This document shows, in pieces, positions 50,159-60,227 of a DNA stretch of 64,000 nucleotides (position 1 is the stretch's first letter; every line of letters begins with the position of its first letter). Both the position numbers and the translations under genes were made by a program. The notes under the pieces are model-generated. The model was given only the letters and a program-made list of their open reading frames with translations. It did not search any database and was not told the origin of the DNA. Source of the DNA: Pyrinomonadaceae bacterium MAG19_C2-C3 (lineage in GTDB: Bacteria > Acidobacteriota > Blastocatellia > Pyrinomonadales > Pyrinomonadaceae); assembly GCA_024330265.1 (NCBI GenBank), contig JANDLT010000006.1:49219-113218 (forward strand), given 5' to 3'.

Positions 50159-50175
50159 TGGTACGGCGGTTGCCC
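50159..50175 (+). promoter_or_regulatory. Sigma-54-type promoter of the GNAT gene
   Basis: TGGTACGGCGGTTGCCC: GG at 50160-50161 and GC at 50172-50173, ten bases apart. The core matches the 46853 site at 14 of the first 15 positions. Confidence 0.65.
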
Positions 50176-50289
50176 AAGCAATTCCGCGCGGCTCTCATGG
50201 TCGCACGCAAAACACTTCAATTCCGCTTCATCGCTTTACCTTTTCCCTGTTCGATTCAAATCTATCCCGCCGTTTGTGAAGGAACTTTT

Positions 50290-51196
50290 ATGACCGCTAC
50301 GCTCATCAACTCCGCTTCCGAATCCGCACCGAATTTCGCCGCCGCGGGGCGCGCACATGATTCATTCAACGTCCCGGCGTTGAAAGCTCAGGATGAACCG
50401 GAGGTGCTTGCTTTTCTCGCCCGTCGCCCGCTTCATACCGTTTTCATGAGCGGCTTGATTAAAGACAACGGCTTGGTCAGTGAACTCAATCGCGGTACGT
50501 TCTACGCTCATCGTGACTGCACGGGCAAGCTTGACGGCGTTGCCCTCATCGGTCACGCAACACTTGCCGAATCTCACAGCGAAGATGCCTTAAACGCTTT
50601 CGCGCAGGCTGCTCCGGCGTGTACCAAGACACGCCTCATTCTCGGTGAACACGACAAAATCTCTCGCGTGTGGGATGCCTTCACCGCCGCCGGATACACC
50701 GCCCGTTCCATCGCCCGCGAACATCTGCTTGAACAATGTTTGCCCGTGCGCCACTTCGACCGCGTAACTGATTTACGTCCCGCGACGCTCGCCGACATCG
50801 TTCCGGTGATGGAAGCTCATGCCGCCGTCGCATTTGATGAAAGCGGAACGAACCCGATGCACACCGACCCGCTCGGCTTCCGGCTTCGCACCGCGCGCCG
50901 CATAGAGCAAGGGCGCGTCTGGGTGTGGATAAAAGATGACCGCTTGATTTTCAAAGCCGATGTCGTCAGTGACACGCCGGAAGTCGCTTATGTCGAAGGT
51001 GTATATGTCGCACCGGAAGAACGCGGCAAGGATTACGGCTCGCGGTGCATGATGCAGATGGGCTTGCGCCTTCTCGCGCGCTCCGTCTCCGTCTCCTTGC
51101 TTGTCAACGAAAAGAACGAAGGCGCGCTCCGGCTTTACTACAAAGCGGGTTTTCAACTTCGCAGTTTCTACGACACGATTTTCATCCACCGCGCTG

Positions 51197-51207
<11 letters not shown>
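50290..51207 (+). CDS. GNAT-family N-acetyltransferase (two-domain)
   Basis: 305 aa from ATG 50290 with AAGGAA seven bases upstream. N-terminal half (about 25-150) resembles the DUF4081-like domain found before some GNAT domains (EVLAFLARRPLHTVFMSGLI). The C-terminal half (about 165-300) is a GNAT fold with the acetyl-CoA loop VYVAPEERGKDYGSRCMMQM and the closing NEGALRLYYKAGFQLRSFYD. Substrate unknown. Not obviously cotranscribed with the subtilases but preceded by the same promoter type. Its TAG stop lies in the AGTAGAA hairpin. Confidence 0.83.
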
Positions 51208-51309
<102 letters not shown>

Positions 51310-51609
51310 CTTCGGTCACGAACCAATCACTTTGAATGTTTGCGGTCAGATTGCATTATCGGTCGGTGGCGCATGTTTTGTTTTCGCTTGTCCGTACAAG
51401 GCTTAAAGTTCCCGCAGTAAAGCCTTTAAGTTATCTTCAAGATTGAACTAACGAAGCGGCACGCCGATTGATGATGTTCACGCGAGCCGTCGTGTCACAT
51501 GGACGGCGACTGCCTTTTATCTCTCCACAGCGCGCTCCCGTTCGGTTTTACAACTCTCGTCACATTCCACCGTTTAAGTTTTAATCTCGTTCAATATCTG
51601 GTGCGGAAA
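51310..51609. other. Intergenic region before the HD-GYP/GAF gene
   Basis: No gene supported; the HD-GYP frame is open from 51499 but the leader lacks membrane-protein character. TGGCGCATGTTTTGT at 51367-51381 is a weak sigma-54-like match with GT instead of GC, so not called. Confidence 0.45.
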
Positions 51610-53694
51610 ATGAAAAAGGAAGAGAATTACAAAAGCCGCGTCTTCAAAAAGGCGGTCATCGGCATCGGCGGCGCGGCGTGGTTCGCGGCGTTCTTTGCTT
51701 TCGCGTTGACCGCGACATGGCAGAACCAACTCATCGTCTGCGCCCTCGCACCTTTGACGATTGTGGTCGGCATGTTCACCACGACGTTTCAATTGCCGTC
51801 AGGTTTGAAGTTCACAGAGGAGCGCGTGACCTTCACGCCGTCCGACGCCCTCGTGATTCTCATTGCGTATAACTACGGCATCGCCGCCGCCGTGCTTGTC
51901 GCGGGCATTGAAAGCTTCGCGTCGTCGCGTCGTAACGGGCGCACCAGCCAGCTTTCGACGGTTCTGTTTTCATCGGCGATGATGGCACTCGCCGCCGGAG
52001 CCGCCGGTGGGTTTATCGCCTTTACCCCGCATTTCGGTTTCGACCTTCGTCCCGAACAAACCTTGCTCGCGGCGGCGGTTGTGCTGCTTATCGCCAGCAG
52101 CGTGCAAACCCTCGTCAACATCGGCTTGCTGTCGCTCGTGCTTTCGTTGCGCCATGAAACTTCTTTTTTAAGTTATCTGAAAGGCTTTTTCGCCGTTGCG
52201 CCGAGTTTGCTTGTGACGGGAACGGTCGCGGGCGTGCTTCACATCGCTTTGAGTTTCAATGCCGTGTTGCTCGTTGTCATCGGTGTTCCACTTATCGCCG
52301 CCTTGCTCGTCGCGCAACGCCAGCAACGCGACAGCGTGCAAAAGCGCATGTCAATTTTAGAGAAGGCTCACCGCGAAACCATCGAAGCCCTTGCCGTCAC
52401 CATCAACGCCAAAGACGAAGTGACGCACGACCACGTTTTGCGCGTGCAGATTTATTCCGCCGGAGTCGCCCGCATCTTAGGCTGCGATCATACGGAAGTC
52501 GAAGCCTTGAAAGCGGGAGCGTTATTGCACGACATCGGCAAGATTGCCGTCCCCGATTACATCTTGAACAAGCCCGGCAAACTGACCGCGCAAGAGTTCG
52601 AGAAAATGAAATTGCACACCGTCGTCGGAGCGCAGATTTTAGGGCGCGTCGAATTTCCTTACCCCGTCGTTCCCATCGTGCGCTCGCACCATGAGCGTTG
52701 GGACGGTAAAGGCTATCCGGACGGGATTGCCGGTGAAGACATCCCTTTGACGGCGCGCATACTGTCCGTCGTAGATTGCTTCGATGCCGTGCGCGAAGAC
52801 CGCCAGTATCGCCGCGCGATGACGCGCGAAGAAGCCATCGCACTTTTGATGGACGGTTCAGGCACACAATACGACCCGCGCGTCGTCGGGGCATTCGTCA
52901 CGCACCTGCCGGAGTTTGAAGCCGAAATCAACGCCAATCGTCACGCGCCCGTTCCGAGTTTCGGTATCGAACCGAAAGAACAACTCTCCGAAGCCGCGCG
53001 TCAAGTCGCACCCGCCGCAGGGTTAGCCGAAACCGTCGAAGTCAAGGACGAATCCGCATCAAACGCACCGAAACACACGCACACCGAACTCGATACGCTC
53101 TACACGCTTGCCCGCACTTTGCAATTCGGTGAACCCGCCGCCGCCGCGAGTGCGTTCACCGAAGCACTCGGCAAACTGCTTCCCTTCGACCTTTGCACTT
53201 TGACTTTGACGCATCCGGTGACAGGGGATAATCGCGTCGTGCATCTCAATTCAAACATGAAATCGGGCTTGCCTTCGGAAGTCGCCGGACTTTTAGAACA
53301 ACGCGCCATCGGCGTCGGCGAAGGCGTCACGGGTTGGGTCATCGCCAATCGTCGTTACTTTTCAAATGTTGATCCGAAGCTTGATTTACCGACCGATGCG
53401 CCACCCGTCTTGATGGAACATTTCCAAAACTTCCGCACCATCGCCTCCGCTCCCGTCTTTCACGAACGCACAATCTTCGGGGCGGTCACACTCTACTCAT
53501 CCGCGATTGGCGAATACACACCGACGCACGAACGCCTTTTGACGGAAGCCACGACGCTTTTCGCCGCCGCCTTGCGAACCCAACAAAACCTCGCCGCCGA
53601 ATTAAATCAACAGGCTACCGACAAAGCCGCGACGTTGCCCGATACAATCTACGGCGAATCAACCGAGGCTATGGAATCCGCGATGACGCATTGA
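51610..53694 (+). CDS. Membrane HD-GYP phosphodiesterase with C-terminal GAF domain
   Basis: 694 aa from ATG 51610. N-terminal membrane sensor region with about eight hydrophobic helices (residues 10-275; for example AVIGIGGAAWFAAFFAFALT), then HD-GYP at about 290-450: DEVTHDHVLRVQIYSAGVAR, ALLHDIGKIAVPDYILNKPG, RSHHERWDGKGYPDGIAGED. A linker leads to a GAF domain (about 520-660; LPFDLCTLTLTHPVTGDNRV, GVGEGVTGWVIANRRYFSNV). It probably hydrolyses c-di-GMP in response to membrane and GAF-sensed signals. Start is uncertain (a GTG at 51601 is equally possible). Confidence 0.88.
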   Translation: MKKEENYKSRVFKKAVIGIGGAAWFAAFFAFALTATWQNQLIVCALAPLTIVVGMFTTTFQLPSGLKFTEERVTFTPSDALVILIAYNYGIAAAVLVAGIESFASSRRNGRTSQLSTVLFSSAMMALAAGAAGGFIAFTPHFGFDLRPEQTLLAAAVVLLIASSVQTLVNIGLLSLVLSLRHETSFLSYLKGFFAVAPSLLVTGTVAGVLHIALSFNAVLLVVIGVPLIAALLVAQRQQRDSVQKRMSILEKAHRETIEALAVTINAKDEVTHDHVLRVQIYSAGVARILGCDHTEVEALKAGALLHDIGKIAVPDYILNKPGKLTAQEFEKMKLHTVVGAQILGRVEFPYPVVPIVRSHHERWDGKGYPDGIAGEDIPLTARILSVVDCFDAVREDRQYRRAMTREEAIALLMDGSGTQYDPRVVGAFVTHLPEFEAEINANRHAPVPSFGIEPKEQLSEAARQVAPAAGLAETVEVKDESASNAPKHTHTELDTLYTLARTLQFGEPAAAASAFTEALGKLLPFDLCTLTLTHPVTGDNRVVHLNSNMKSGLPSEVAGLLEQRAIGVGEGVTGWVIANRRYFSNVDPKLDLPTDAPPVLMEHFQNFRTIASAPVFHERTIFGAVTLYSSAIGEYTPTHERLLTEATTLFAAALRTQQNLAAELNQQATDKAATLPDTIYGESTEAMESAMTH

Positions 53695-53716
53695 AAGAAC
53701 GTGAGTTCGACGTAAG

Positions 53717-53946
53717 GGTTTCAGCCTCGTAGAGGCGGCATAATCATAGCCCACGGCGTGAGCCGTGGGGTCAAAGATGAGATTTAAGTTAAAAGCCCCG
53801 TCAGGGGGCGACACAATCGCGGACGAATTGTGTCGCCCCTGACGGGCAATGGCATTAAGTTAAGAAAATAATCGCCCGTTTGGAGGCGGGCATAGCCCGC
53901 CTCCAAACAACCTTAACTTAATGCCATTGCCCTTTCGGGGCTAAGA
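53717..53946. repeat. Nested palindromic element, family A copy 2
   Basis: Begins GTTTCAGCCTCGTAGAGGCG and carries CATAGCCCACGGCGTGAGCC, the inverse of the right end of the 49705 element. It then has AGCCCCGTCAGGGGGCGACA / TGTCGCCCCTGACGGGC and the shared GGCAATGGCATTAAGTTAAG / CTTAACTTAATGCCATTGCC core around GTTTGGAGGCGGGC / GCCCGCCTCCAAAC. Confidence 0.9.
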
Positions 53947-53977
53947 GCAAAATGGTTTGATGTACGACTAAACGTTT

Positions 53978-54724
53978 TTACTTCGCGGATGCCGAAGAGG
54001 GCGGCGGTGCTTCCTCGACCGGAACGTAATACAGAATACGTCCGCAGTTTTCGCAGATGATGAGGTCATCGCCGCGCCGGACTTCCGACATCGTTTGCGG
54101 GCGTAAGCGCATCAGGCACGCCGTGCATGAATTATTGCGGGCTTCGGCTAAGGCTTGCCCGTTGCGTATGCGCGATGCGATGCGCGTGTAAAGCGTCGCG
54201 GTCTGTTTCGGTAAAGTGACGGTTAATTGTTCGTGAAGTTTGCGGGCGTGGGCGAGTTGTTTGGTCTGGCTTTCGACTTCCTTCTCGAACGCTTTGATGT
54301 TTGCGTCAAGTTCGACGCGCAGACGTTCGACTTCCGGGGCGTGTTCGGCAAGTTCGGCTTCTGCTTTTTCGATTGTCTCCATGCCTTCGATGATCTGTGT
54401 TTCGAGAGTGGCAATGTGTTTGCGCGCGGCATCGGCTTCGCGTATCGCCGCCGTATATTCGGTTTCGTTTTGCGACTTCATCAAGTTGCGGTCAGCCCGC
54501 ACGACTTGTTCACGCAACAGAGCGAGTTCGGCTTCGCGCGCGGCACGCAAACTCGTCGCTTCATCGTGTCGGGTTTCAAGCAATCGAAAAGAAGCGGCGC
54601 GCTCCTCAAACTCTTGTTCTATCGAAGCGCGCCGTTCGGGAATTTTATTAAGCTCGGACTCCAAGCGTTTTATGTCCAAATCCGTTTTTTGTAAATTGAT
54701 GAGTTGTTCGAGTTCTGCTTTCAA
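53978..54724 (-). CDS. Coiled-coil protein with C4-type zinc ribbon (DUF164/zf-RING_7 type)
   Basis: 248 aa. Residues 1-190 are a long antiparallel coiled coil rich in Glu, Arg and Leu; the C-terminal ribbon has NSCTACLMRLRPQ (C-x2-C, near residue 200) and LIICENCGRILYY (C-x2-C, near residue 225). This is the widespread bacterial family related to HP0958/FlgZ and CT398/CdsZ, scaffolds for secretion or RNA-linked processes; role here unassigned. Proline-rich end. Confidence 0.88.
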   Translation of the reverse strand: MKAELEQLINLQKTDLDIKRLESELNKIPERRASIEQEFEERAASFRLLETRHDEATSLRAAREAELALLREQVVRADRNLMKSQNETEYTAAIREADAARKHIATLETQIIEGMETIEKAEAELAEHAPEVERLRVELDANIKAFEKEVESQTKQLAHARKLHEQLTVTLPKQTATLYTRIASRIRNGQALAEARNNSCTACLMRLRPQTMSEVRRGDDLIICENCGRILYYVPVEEAPPPSSASAK

Positions 54725-54832
54725 TATCCAACTCCTTGAGAAGTAGCCTGTCCGGGTATGAAGAACGAGGGTAACGATAGACGCGATGTTACAAGACGAA
54801 GGCGACGACGGGCAAGCGAAGCAAAGTCGAAG

Positions 54833-54872
54833 GGTGAAAGTCGAAAGGCGAAAGTCGGAAGGTGAAACGGGT
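54833..54872. repeat. Single-arm AAAGTCG/AAAGGCG tandem repeat
   Basis: GGTGAAAGTCGAAAGGCGAA and more, purine-rich, next to the Uma2 stop; no inverse arm seen. Confidence 0.6.
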
Positions 54873-54880
54873 TTCGATGT

Positions 54881-55441
54881 TTAACCGAGAATGAAATCAA
54901 CGTCGAACGTCACGCCGGGTACGTTCGACGATTGAAGTGCTTCGCCGCGCTTGAAGACGCCCGAAATTCGATTCGCGCCGCTCGTGGGTTGCGCGTGGTA
55001 TTCGAGTTGTTCGTCGGGCAAGTTGAATATCAAGGCTTCGGATATTCCGGCGCGGGCGTAGAGCGGAAGCTTGACGCGGCGGTCGTATTGAAGCGTCGTA
55101 TCGGAGACTTCGATGACGAGCAACACGTCTTCGGGACGCGGGTGTCCGTTTCGATAAAAGTCGTCGCGGAACTTGAGCAGGGCGATGTCAGGCTGCGGTT
55201 CCGAGCCGTCGTCAAGCAAAATCGGGTCTTGTGTGCTGACAATCACCGTGTCATCTACTTGACGGTTGAGCGTGCGACTTAACCGCTTCACGCACGCGGC
55301 GTGACGTTCTCCGACGGGTGACATCTCGATGATTTCTCCTTCAATCAATTCAAGCCGCGCTTCGGGATGAAAGACGCCCGCCTCGCCCATGCGGTGATAC
55401 TCGCGGACGGTGAAGCAGTGCTTCGCAATCTGCAATGACAT
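54881..55441 (-). CDS. Uma2-family (DUF820) PD-(D/E)xK nuclease-like protein
   Basis: 186 aa. YHRMGEAGVFHPEARLELIE opens the fold; EPQPDIALLKFR (PD motif, near residue 80) and DVLLVIEVSDTTLQYDRRVK (E-x-S/K motif, near residues 105-124) are the Uma2 signature. Members are common in cyanobacteria and other phyla, often mobile, and their activity is unproven. Single gene between repeats. Confidence 0.9.
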   Translation of the reverse strand: MSLQIAKHCFTVREYHRMGEAGVFHPEARLELIEGEIIEMSPVGERHAACVKRLSRTLNRQVDDTVIVSTQDPILLDDGSEPQPDIALLKFRDDFYRNGHPRPEDVLLVIEVSDTTLQYDRRVKLPLYARAGISEALIFNLPDEQLEYHAQPTSGANRISGVFKRGEALQSSNVPGVTFDVDFILG

Positions 55442-55503
55442 CCTTTTTTACCTCAAGTTTTTTTAGCCTCTTATACCAAGTGCAACAGTATTAAGATACT
55501 GAA

Positions 55504-55595
55504 AAGTAAAGCGGCGGCGGGAACGAAGGGTTTAATGAATCTGAAATTTGAAATCTCAAATTTATTACCTTCGTTTCCGCCACCGCTTTACTTCC
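55504..55595. repeat. GTAAAGCGGCGGCGG hairpin downstream of tkt
   Basis: AAGTAAAGCGGCGGCGGGAA and the near inverse TTTCCGCCACCGCTTTACTT around inner GAAATTTGAAATCTCAAATT. It may terminate tkt, ending five bases from its stop. Confidence 0.8.
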
Positions 55596-55599
55596 TGTC

Positions 55600-57657
55600 T
55601 TACTTCTTAGTTAAAGCTTTGGCGCGCTCGACGACGTTATCAACCGTGAAGCCGAAATGCTTCATCACGTCTTCACCTTTGCCCGATGAGCCGAAGCCTT
55701 CCATGCAAATCATGTCGCCGTCCCAACCAACGTATCTGTCCCAACCGAAACGTGAGGCGGCTTCGATGCCAATCCGTTTCGTCACAGCGCGCGGCAAGAC
55801 TTGTTCTTTATAATCCGCGTCCTGTTCTTCAAACAATTCCCAACACGGCATCGAGACGACGCGCACGGCGTGACCTTCCGCGTGTAATTTCTCGCCTGCC
55901 TGAAGTGCCAGCCCGACTTCCGAACCCGTCGCCATGATGATGATGTCGGGCGTGGTTGTTTTGCCGTCTTTATCCATCGCGTCCGCGAGAATGTACGCGC
56001 CACGCCGCACGCCATCCGTCGCGCTTCCGTACTTGCTCTGGTCGAGGATGTTCATTTTCTGGCGCGTGAGGATGAGGGCGGTCGGGCGGTCTTTGCGAAG
56101 AATGGCGAGCCGCCATGCTTCGCGCGTTTCGTGCGCGTCGCCGGGACGGAAGGTGTAGAGGTGCGGCGTCGAGCGACTCGCCGCGAGTTGTTCAATCGGT
56201 TGGTGCGTCGGACCGTCTTCGCCAAGTCCGATTGAATCATGCGTGAAGACGTATATGACTTGCACGCCTGAAAGGGCGGCGAGGCGCACGGCGGGTTTCA
56301 TGTAATCGTAGAAACAGAAGAACGTGCCGCCGTAAGGAATCAATCCGCCGTTGAGCGAGATGCCCGTGAGACACGCGCCCATCGCGTGTTCGCGTATGCC
56401 GAAGTGGAGTATGCGTCCGGCGTGGTTGTCGGCGGAGAAGTCGCCGCCGCCTTTGATGCTCGTATTGTTTGACGGCGCGAGGTCGGCAGAACCGCCGATG
56501 AGCATAGGGAGTTTCGCGGCAATCGCGTTGATGACTTCGCCGGAAGCCTGACGTGTCGCCATCGGTTTCGCGTCTTTGAAGTCAGGCAAAGAAGCTTCCC
56601 AATCGGCGGGCAGTTCGCCGCTCATCATCTTGTGCCATGCGTCGCCTTCTTCTTTGTGCGCGGCTTCGTAACGCTTCATCATGTCGTTCCAATCGCTTTC
56701 GAGTTTCGCGCCGCGCTCAACCGCTTTACCAAATTCGGCGCGGGCTTCTTCCGGGATGAAGAAGAATTTTTCGGGGTCGAAACCGAGCGTGACTTTCGTT
56801 TGCTTAACGGCTTCTTCGCCGGGTGCGTCCGAGTGCGCTTTGTGCGTTCCGGCGGACGGCATACCGAAGCCGATAACGGTTTTGACGGAGATGAGCGACG
56901 GGCGGTCGGTGACGCCTTGGGCTTCTCGAATCGCTTTGTCAATTTCTTCGAGGTCGTTGCCGTCTTTGATGTATGACGTGTGCCAGTTGTAAGCCTCAAA
57001 GCGTTTCATCACGTCTTCCTTAAACGCGAGATCGGTCGAACCTTCGATGGTGATTTCGTTGTCGTCGTAAAAGTAAATCAAGTTGCCGAGTCCGAGCGTT
57101 CCGGCGAGCGACGCGGCTTCGCACGACACGCCTTCCATTAAATCGCCGTCCGAGACGATGGCATAAACGAAGTTATCAATCATCGGGAAATCGGGTTTGT
57201 TAAAACGCGCTCCGAGGTGCGCCGCACCGATGCCCATGCCGACGCCGTTGGCGAAGCCTTGCCCCAAGGGACCCGTCGTGATTTCAACGCCCGGCGTCAT
57301 AAAGTTTTCCGGGTGTCCCGGCGTTTTGGATTCGAGTTGGCGAAAGTGTTTGAGTTCTTCGAGCGGCAAATCGTATCCGGTCAGATGAAGCATCGAGTAG
57401 AGCAACATCGAACCGTGTCCGGCGGAAAGCAAGAAACGGTCGCGTCCCGCCCAACGCGGATTCTTCGGATTGAAGCGCAGATGCTTCGTAAATAGAACGT
57501 AGGCAAGCGGGGCGCAGCCTAATGGAAGACCGGGATGCCCGGATTCGCCGTGCTGCACGGCGTCAAGGGAAAGCGTGCGAATCGTGTTGATGCAAAGTAA
57601 GTCGAGGTCGGTTTGGGTATTGGAATTTTCTGCGGGGGAAGGGTTGGTTGCGCTCAC
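55600..57657 (-). CDS. tkt: Transketolase
   Basis: 685 aa. Thiamine-dependent two-carbon transfer in the pentose phosphate pathway. [20 protein letters not shown] near residue 38, [17 protein letters not shown], the TPP motif [20 protein letters not shown] ending in YDDN near residue 170, [20 protein letters not shown] near residue 405, and [15 protein letters not shown] with the catalytic Glu. Frame extends to 57705, but GAGGAG precedes GTG 57657 by nine bases, so I start there. Confidence 0.95.
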   Translation of the reverse strand: MSATNPSPAENSNTQTDLDLLCINTIRTLSLDAVQHGESGHPGLPLGCAPLAYVLFTKHLRFNPKNPRWAGRDRFLLSAGHGSMLLYSMLHLTGYDLPLEELKHFRQLESKTPGHPENFMTPGVEITTGPLGQGFANGVGMGIGAAHLGARFNKPDFPMIDNFVYAIVSDGDLMEGVSCEAASLAGTLGLGNLIYFYDDNEITIEGSTDLAFKEDVMKRFEAYNWHTSYIKDGNDLEEIDKAIREAQGVTDRPSLISVKTVIGFGMPSAGTHKAHSDAPGEEAVKQTKVTLGFDPEKFFFIPEEARAEFGKAVERGAKLESDWNDMMKRYEAAHKEEGDAWHKMMSGELPADWEASLPDFKDAKPMATRQASGEVINAIAAKLPMLIGGSADLAPSNNTSIKGGGDFSADNHAGRILHFGIREHAMGACLTGISLNGGLIPYGGTFFCFYDYMKPAVRLAALSGVQVIYVFTHDSIGLGEDGPTHQPIEQLAASRSTPHLYTFRPGDAHETREAWRLAILRKDRPTALILTRQKMNILDQSKYGSATDGVRRGAYILADAMDKDGKTTTPDIIIMATGSEVGLALQAGEKLHAEGHAVRVVSMPCWELFEEQDADYKEQVLPRAVTKRIGIEAASRFGWDRYVGWDGDMICMEGFGSSGKGEDVMKHFGFTVDNVVERAKALTKK

Positions 57658-57666
57658 GGATTTAAT

Positions 57667-57672
57667 CTCCTC
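57667..57672 (-). promoter_or_regulatory. Shine-Dalgarno deciding the tkt start
   Basis: GAGGAG on the minus strand, nine bases before GTG 57657; the alternative ATG at 57693 has no comparable site. Confidence 0.75.
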
Positions 57673-57827
57673 GTGCTGAAAGGGTTGAGACATCTTAACC
57701 GTCAAGGTTTGACTTCGATGTTAAATCGTCAAAGAGATTCGACGGCGGTTAGGCAATAACGGGCGTTAAGTTTGACGGAGCGAGGCGCGTGCAGATTATC
57801 ACGATTAGGGGTGGAAACTTAACGCGC

Positions 57828-57875
57828 AAACCTCCGACGAATGTGAATTTAATCAAACACATTCGTCGGAGGTTT
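57828..57875. terminator. Bidirectional terminator-like hairpin
   Basis: AAACCTCCGACGAATGTG / CACATTCGTCGGAGGTTT, 18-bp perfect stem, 12-base loop, followed by TT on the plus strand and GCG on the minus. It probably ends the 57998-58447 gene. Confidence 0.65.
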
Positions 57876-57997
57876 TCGCGGTTTGCGACGCGGAAATTAA
57901 AAACCGCTCTTAATTGTTTCAATCCGCACCGCGCTTTTCGAGCGCGGTGAACACACAAGCTGAAGGTTCAATACCACACAGCTTGCTGCGGTGAAGC

Positions 57998-58447
57998 TTA
58001 GTTGACGACGCGACGAATCGCATTGCGCGTCGTTCTTCCGGCTTTCTTGCCCGCGCGCAGTGTGCCGATACCGACTTGCTTTGTGCCGCGCGCAGTATCT
58101 ATGCCTAAACCGCCCGCGCCTTTACCGAGTTCCTTACCCGCGACGATAGGTTTGCCACGCGCGATGTTTTTACCGAAACGCGCCCCGCCGCGTCCCGCGC
58201 GTTTGCCGCCGCGCGCATAGTATCTGCCGCCGCGTTTGTAAGCCGCACCGATGCTTGGACGGCGACGCCTCTCACCGCGCACCGTGCGCTGACGTGTGCG
58301 ACGCGCGGGCAAAGTTCGCTCCTGCACGATTGGTTCAACGGTTGATAATGATGATGACGGTGACGCGGTGCGTGCATTCACGTCACCGCTTAAACCGGAC
58401 ATCGAAAAAATGGCGGCGGTCGCAACGACAGCCAAAAACTTACGCAT
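57998..58447 (-). CDS. Hypothetical secreted, very basic Gly/Arg-rich protein
   Basis: 149 aa from ATG 58447 with GGAGG about ten bases upstream. Signal peptide MRKFLAVVATAAIFSMSGLS, cleavage near NAR (residue 26), then a short Ser/Glu segment and about 100 residues rich in Arg, Gly, Lys with Arg-Gly-Gly and Ala-Gly-Lys runs (YKRGGRYYARGGKRAGRGG). No family recognised; such polycationic exported proteins can bind LPS, DNA or acidic polysaccharide, but that is speculation. Confidence 0.65.
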   Translation of the reverse strand: MRKFLAVVATAAIFSMSGLSGDVNARTASPSSSLSTVEPIVQERTLPARRTRQRTVRGERRRRPSIGAAYKRGGRYYARGGKRAGRGGARFGKNIARGKPIVAGKELGKGAGGLGIDTARGTKQVGIGTLRAGKKAGRTTRNAIRRVVN

Positions 58448-58493
58448 GAATCTTTTCCTCCAGATAAAATTGAACCCGACTTCTGTTGACATT

Positions 58494-58684
58494 TCATTAC
58501 TTGCCACTAGCTTCAGCTAGTGGACATCAATAGATATGATGTTTGGCTTTAGCCGAAGTGAGATGAATGATGCTCCTCCGAAGCTTGAGCTAAAGCTGAT
58601 GAGGACAAGTCTGCGCCGCAGATTTCGGCTAAAGCCTGTCCTGTGTGACCTTCCGTCCACTAGCTAAAGCTAGTGGCAATTTAA
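58494..58684. repeat. Nested palindromic element with CCACTAGCTNNAGCTAGTGG ends
   Basis: TTGCCACTAGCTTCAGCTAG at the left and CTAGCTAAAGCTAGTGGCAA at the right; inside, GGCTTTAGCCGAAGT / GGCTAAAGCC and TCTGCGCCGCAGA. No ORF. Confidence 0.82.
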
Positions 58685-58687
58685 TAA

Positions 58688-58740
58688 CACATAAGCCTTC
58701 GCCACTTTGTTGATGGCGAAGGCTTATGTGTTTTAATTTT
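58688..58740. terminator. Bidirectional Rho-independent terminator
   Basis: CACATAAGCCTTCGCCA / TGGCGAAGGCTTATGTG, 17-bp perfect stem with a 9-base loop; TTTTAATTTT follows on the plus strand and TTATTAAATT on the minus. It serves the minus-strand subtilase 3. Confidence 0.85.
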
Positions 58741-58757
58741 CAAGGAAACCGAAAACA

Positions 58758-60209
58758 TTACTTTCCGGCAACCGCGCGGGCGGCGTTGATGCGTCCGCCG
58801 CTTGTGACTTTGCCCGCGAGGTCGCTGCTTTTATCAACCGTATCAAGCAAGCGCGCACGCAGTTCTTTCGTGGTGAAATCGGGGTTTTCGGCTAAGACCA
58901 ATCCCGCGACTCCGGCGACGTAAGGCGTCGCCATTGACGTGCCTGACGCTTCAAAGTAATCGCCGCCAAGCCATGTACTGATAATCTCCGCGCCCGGTGC
59001 GGCGACGTGAACGGTCTTCGCGCCGTAGTTTGAAAAGGCGGCTAAACGCCCGAAACGATTGAGGGCGGCGACGCTCATTACGCCCGGATAATTCGACGGG
59101 TAGTGCGGGCGACGGTCGGCGTTCGCGCTTGAATTTCCTGCGGCGGCGATAAACAAAATCCCCGCATCGCTCGCCTTCTTAATCACATCTTCGAGGGCTT
59201 TCGATTTCTGCGTCGAACCCCAACTCGCGCTGATGACGGAAACCGGAACGCCCGCTTTCCGACGCTCAATCACATAGTTGATTGATTCGACGGCATCTTT
59301 GAGCGTGCCTGAACCCGTGCGCGACAGGAACTTGAGCGGCATGATTTGCACCTGCCAGTTGATGCCCGCGATGCCGATGTTGTTATTGCCGACCGCACCT
59401 ATGATTCCGGCGCAATGCGAACCGTGACCGTTGTCATCCATAGGGTCGCGCAGATTATCAACCGCATTGAAACCGAAGCGGTCATCCGTCTCGCCGAGTT
59501 CGGCGTCCGTGTAAGGGGCGAGATTTGCGGGACGCATCCAAATGTTATCCGCGAGGTCTGGGTGCGCGTAATTGACTCCGGTATCTATCACCGCGACGAC
59601 GACATCGCGGCTGCCCTGCGTCGTCTTCCAAGCTTCGACGGCACGCACGTCAACGCCCGCACTGCCGTCGCGTTGTCCCGTGTTATCCAAAGCCCACTGG
59701 TCGCCGAACATCGGGTCATTCGCCGCCGATTCGTTTTCACGGTAAAGCAAATCGTAAGAACGAACGGAGCGGCGTGAGCGTTCGCGCCCGTTGAAATCAT
59801 CAACGGGTTCAAGCTTAATCGTAAAGTTCGGCTCGGCGTAAAGAACTTCCGGCAACTCACTGTACTGTGCCGCGACCATCGCCGGGTCACGATTGTCAAG
59901 GTCATCAATCGCCGTCAAATTTCCGACCGCTTCGATACGGTCTTCAACCGCGTCGTTCAAGCCGTCCGTGATATTCGCAATCTCTTCCGCACTCACCGAA
60001 GGCTTAAACCGCACGAGGACTTCCGGCACACTTGATGTCTCCGATTCCGCGTGACCCATCGGGCAAGCTTTGTGATTCTCATTGGGACGAACGATGAGCA
60101 GATTACGGCTTGAATGGTTATCCATCCGCCGCACTTCGCCCGCAATCGCCGCTATCATCACGAACACCAACGCGATGACCAAACGTCCGACAAATTTTTC
60201 TCTGTTCAT
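58758..60209 (-). CDS. Secreted subtilisin-like (S8) protease, thermitase-like (paralogue 3)
   Basis: 483 aa. Signal anchor KFVGRLVIALVFVMIAAIAG (5-24); an I9-type propeptide (about 62-135, VLVRFKPSVSAEEIANITDG); catalytic Asp in VVVAVIDTGVNYAHPD, His in DNGHGSHCAGI, Asn in IAAAGNSSAN, Ser in ASGTSMATPYVAG. It lacks the hexapeptide tail and is only distantly related to the pair at 43.9-49.6 kb. It lies downstream of the small gene at 60285 on the same strand. Confidence 0.93.
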   Translation of the reverse strand: MNREKFVGRLVIALVFVMIAAIAGEVRRMDNHSSRNLLIVRPNENHKACPMGHAESETSSVPEVLVRFKPSVSAEEIANITDGLNDAVEDRIEAVGNLTAIDDLDNRDPAMVAAQYSELPEVLYAEPNFTIKLEPVDDFNGRERSRRSVRSYDLLYRENESAANDPMFGDQWALDNTGQRDGSAGVDVRAVEAWKTTQGSRDVVVAVIDTGVNYAHPDLADNIWMRPANLAPYTDAELGETDDRFGFNAVDNLRDPMDDNGHGSHCAGIIGAVGNNNIGIAGINWQVQIMPLKFLSRTGSGTLKDAVESINYVIERRKAGVPVSVISASWGSTQKSKALEDVIKKASDAGILFIAAAGNSSANADRRPHYPSNYPGVMSVAALNRFGRLAAFSNYGAKTVHVAAPGAEIISTWLGGDYFEASGTSMATPYVAGVAGLVLAENPDFTTKELRARLLDTVDKSSDLAGKVTSGGRINAARAVAGK

Positions 60210-60227
60210 TGCTTTAGTACCTCTGAA

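Noticed and set aside
51367..51381. Fourth sigma-54 promoter before the HD-GYP/GAF gene
   Set aside because: The -12 element reads GT instead of the invariant GC, and no upstream dyad is present.
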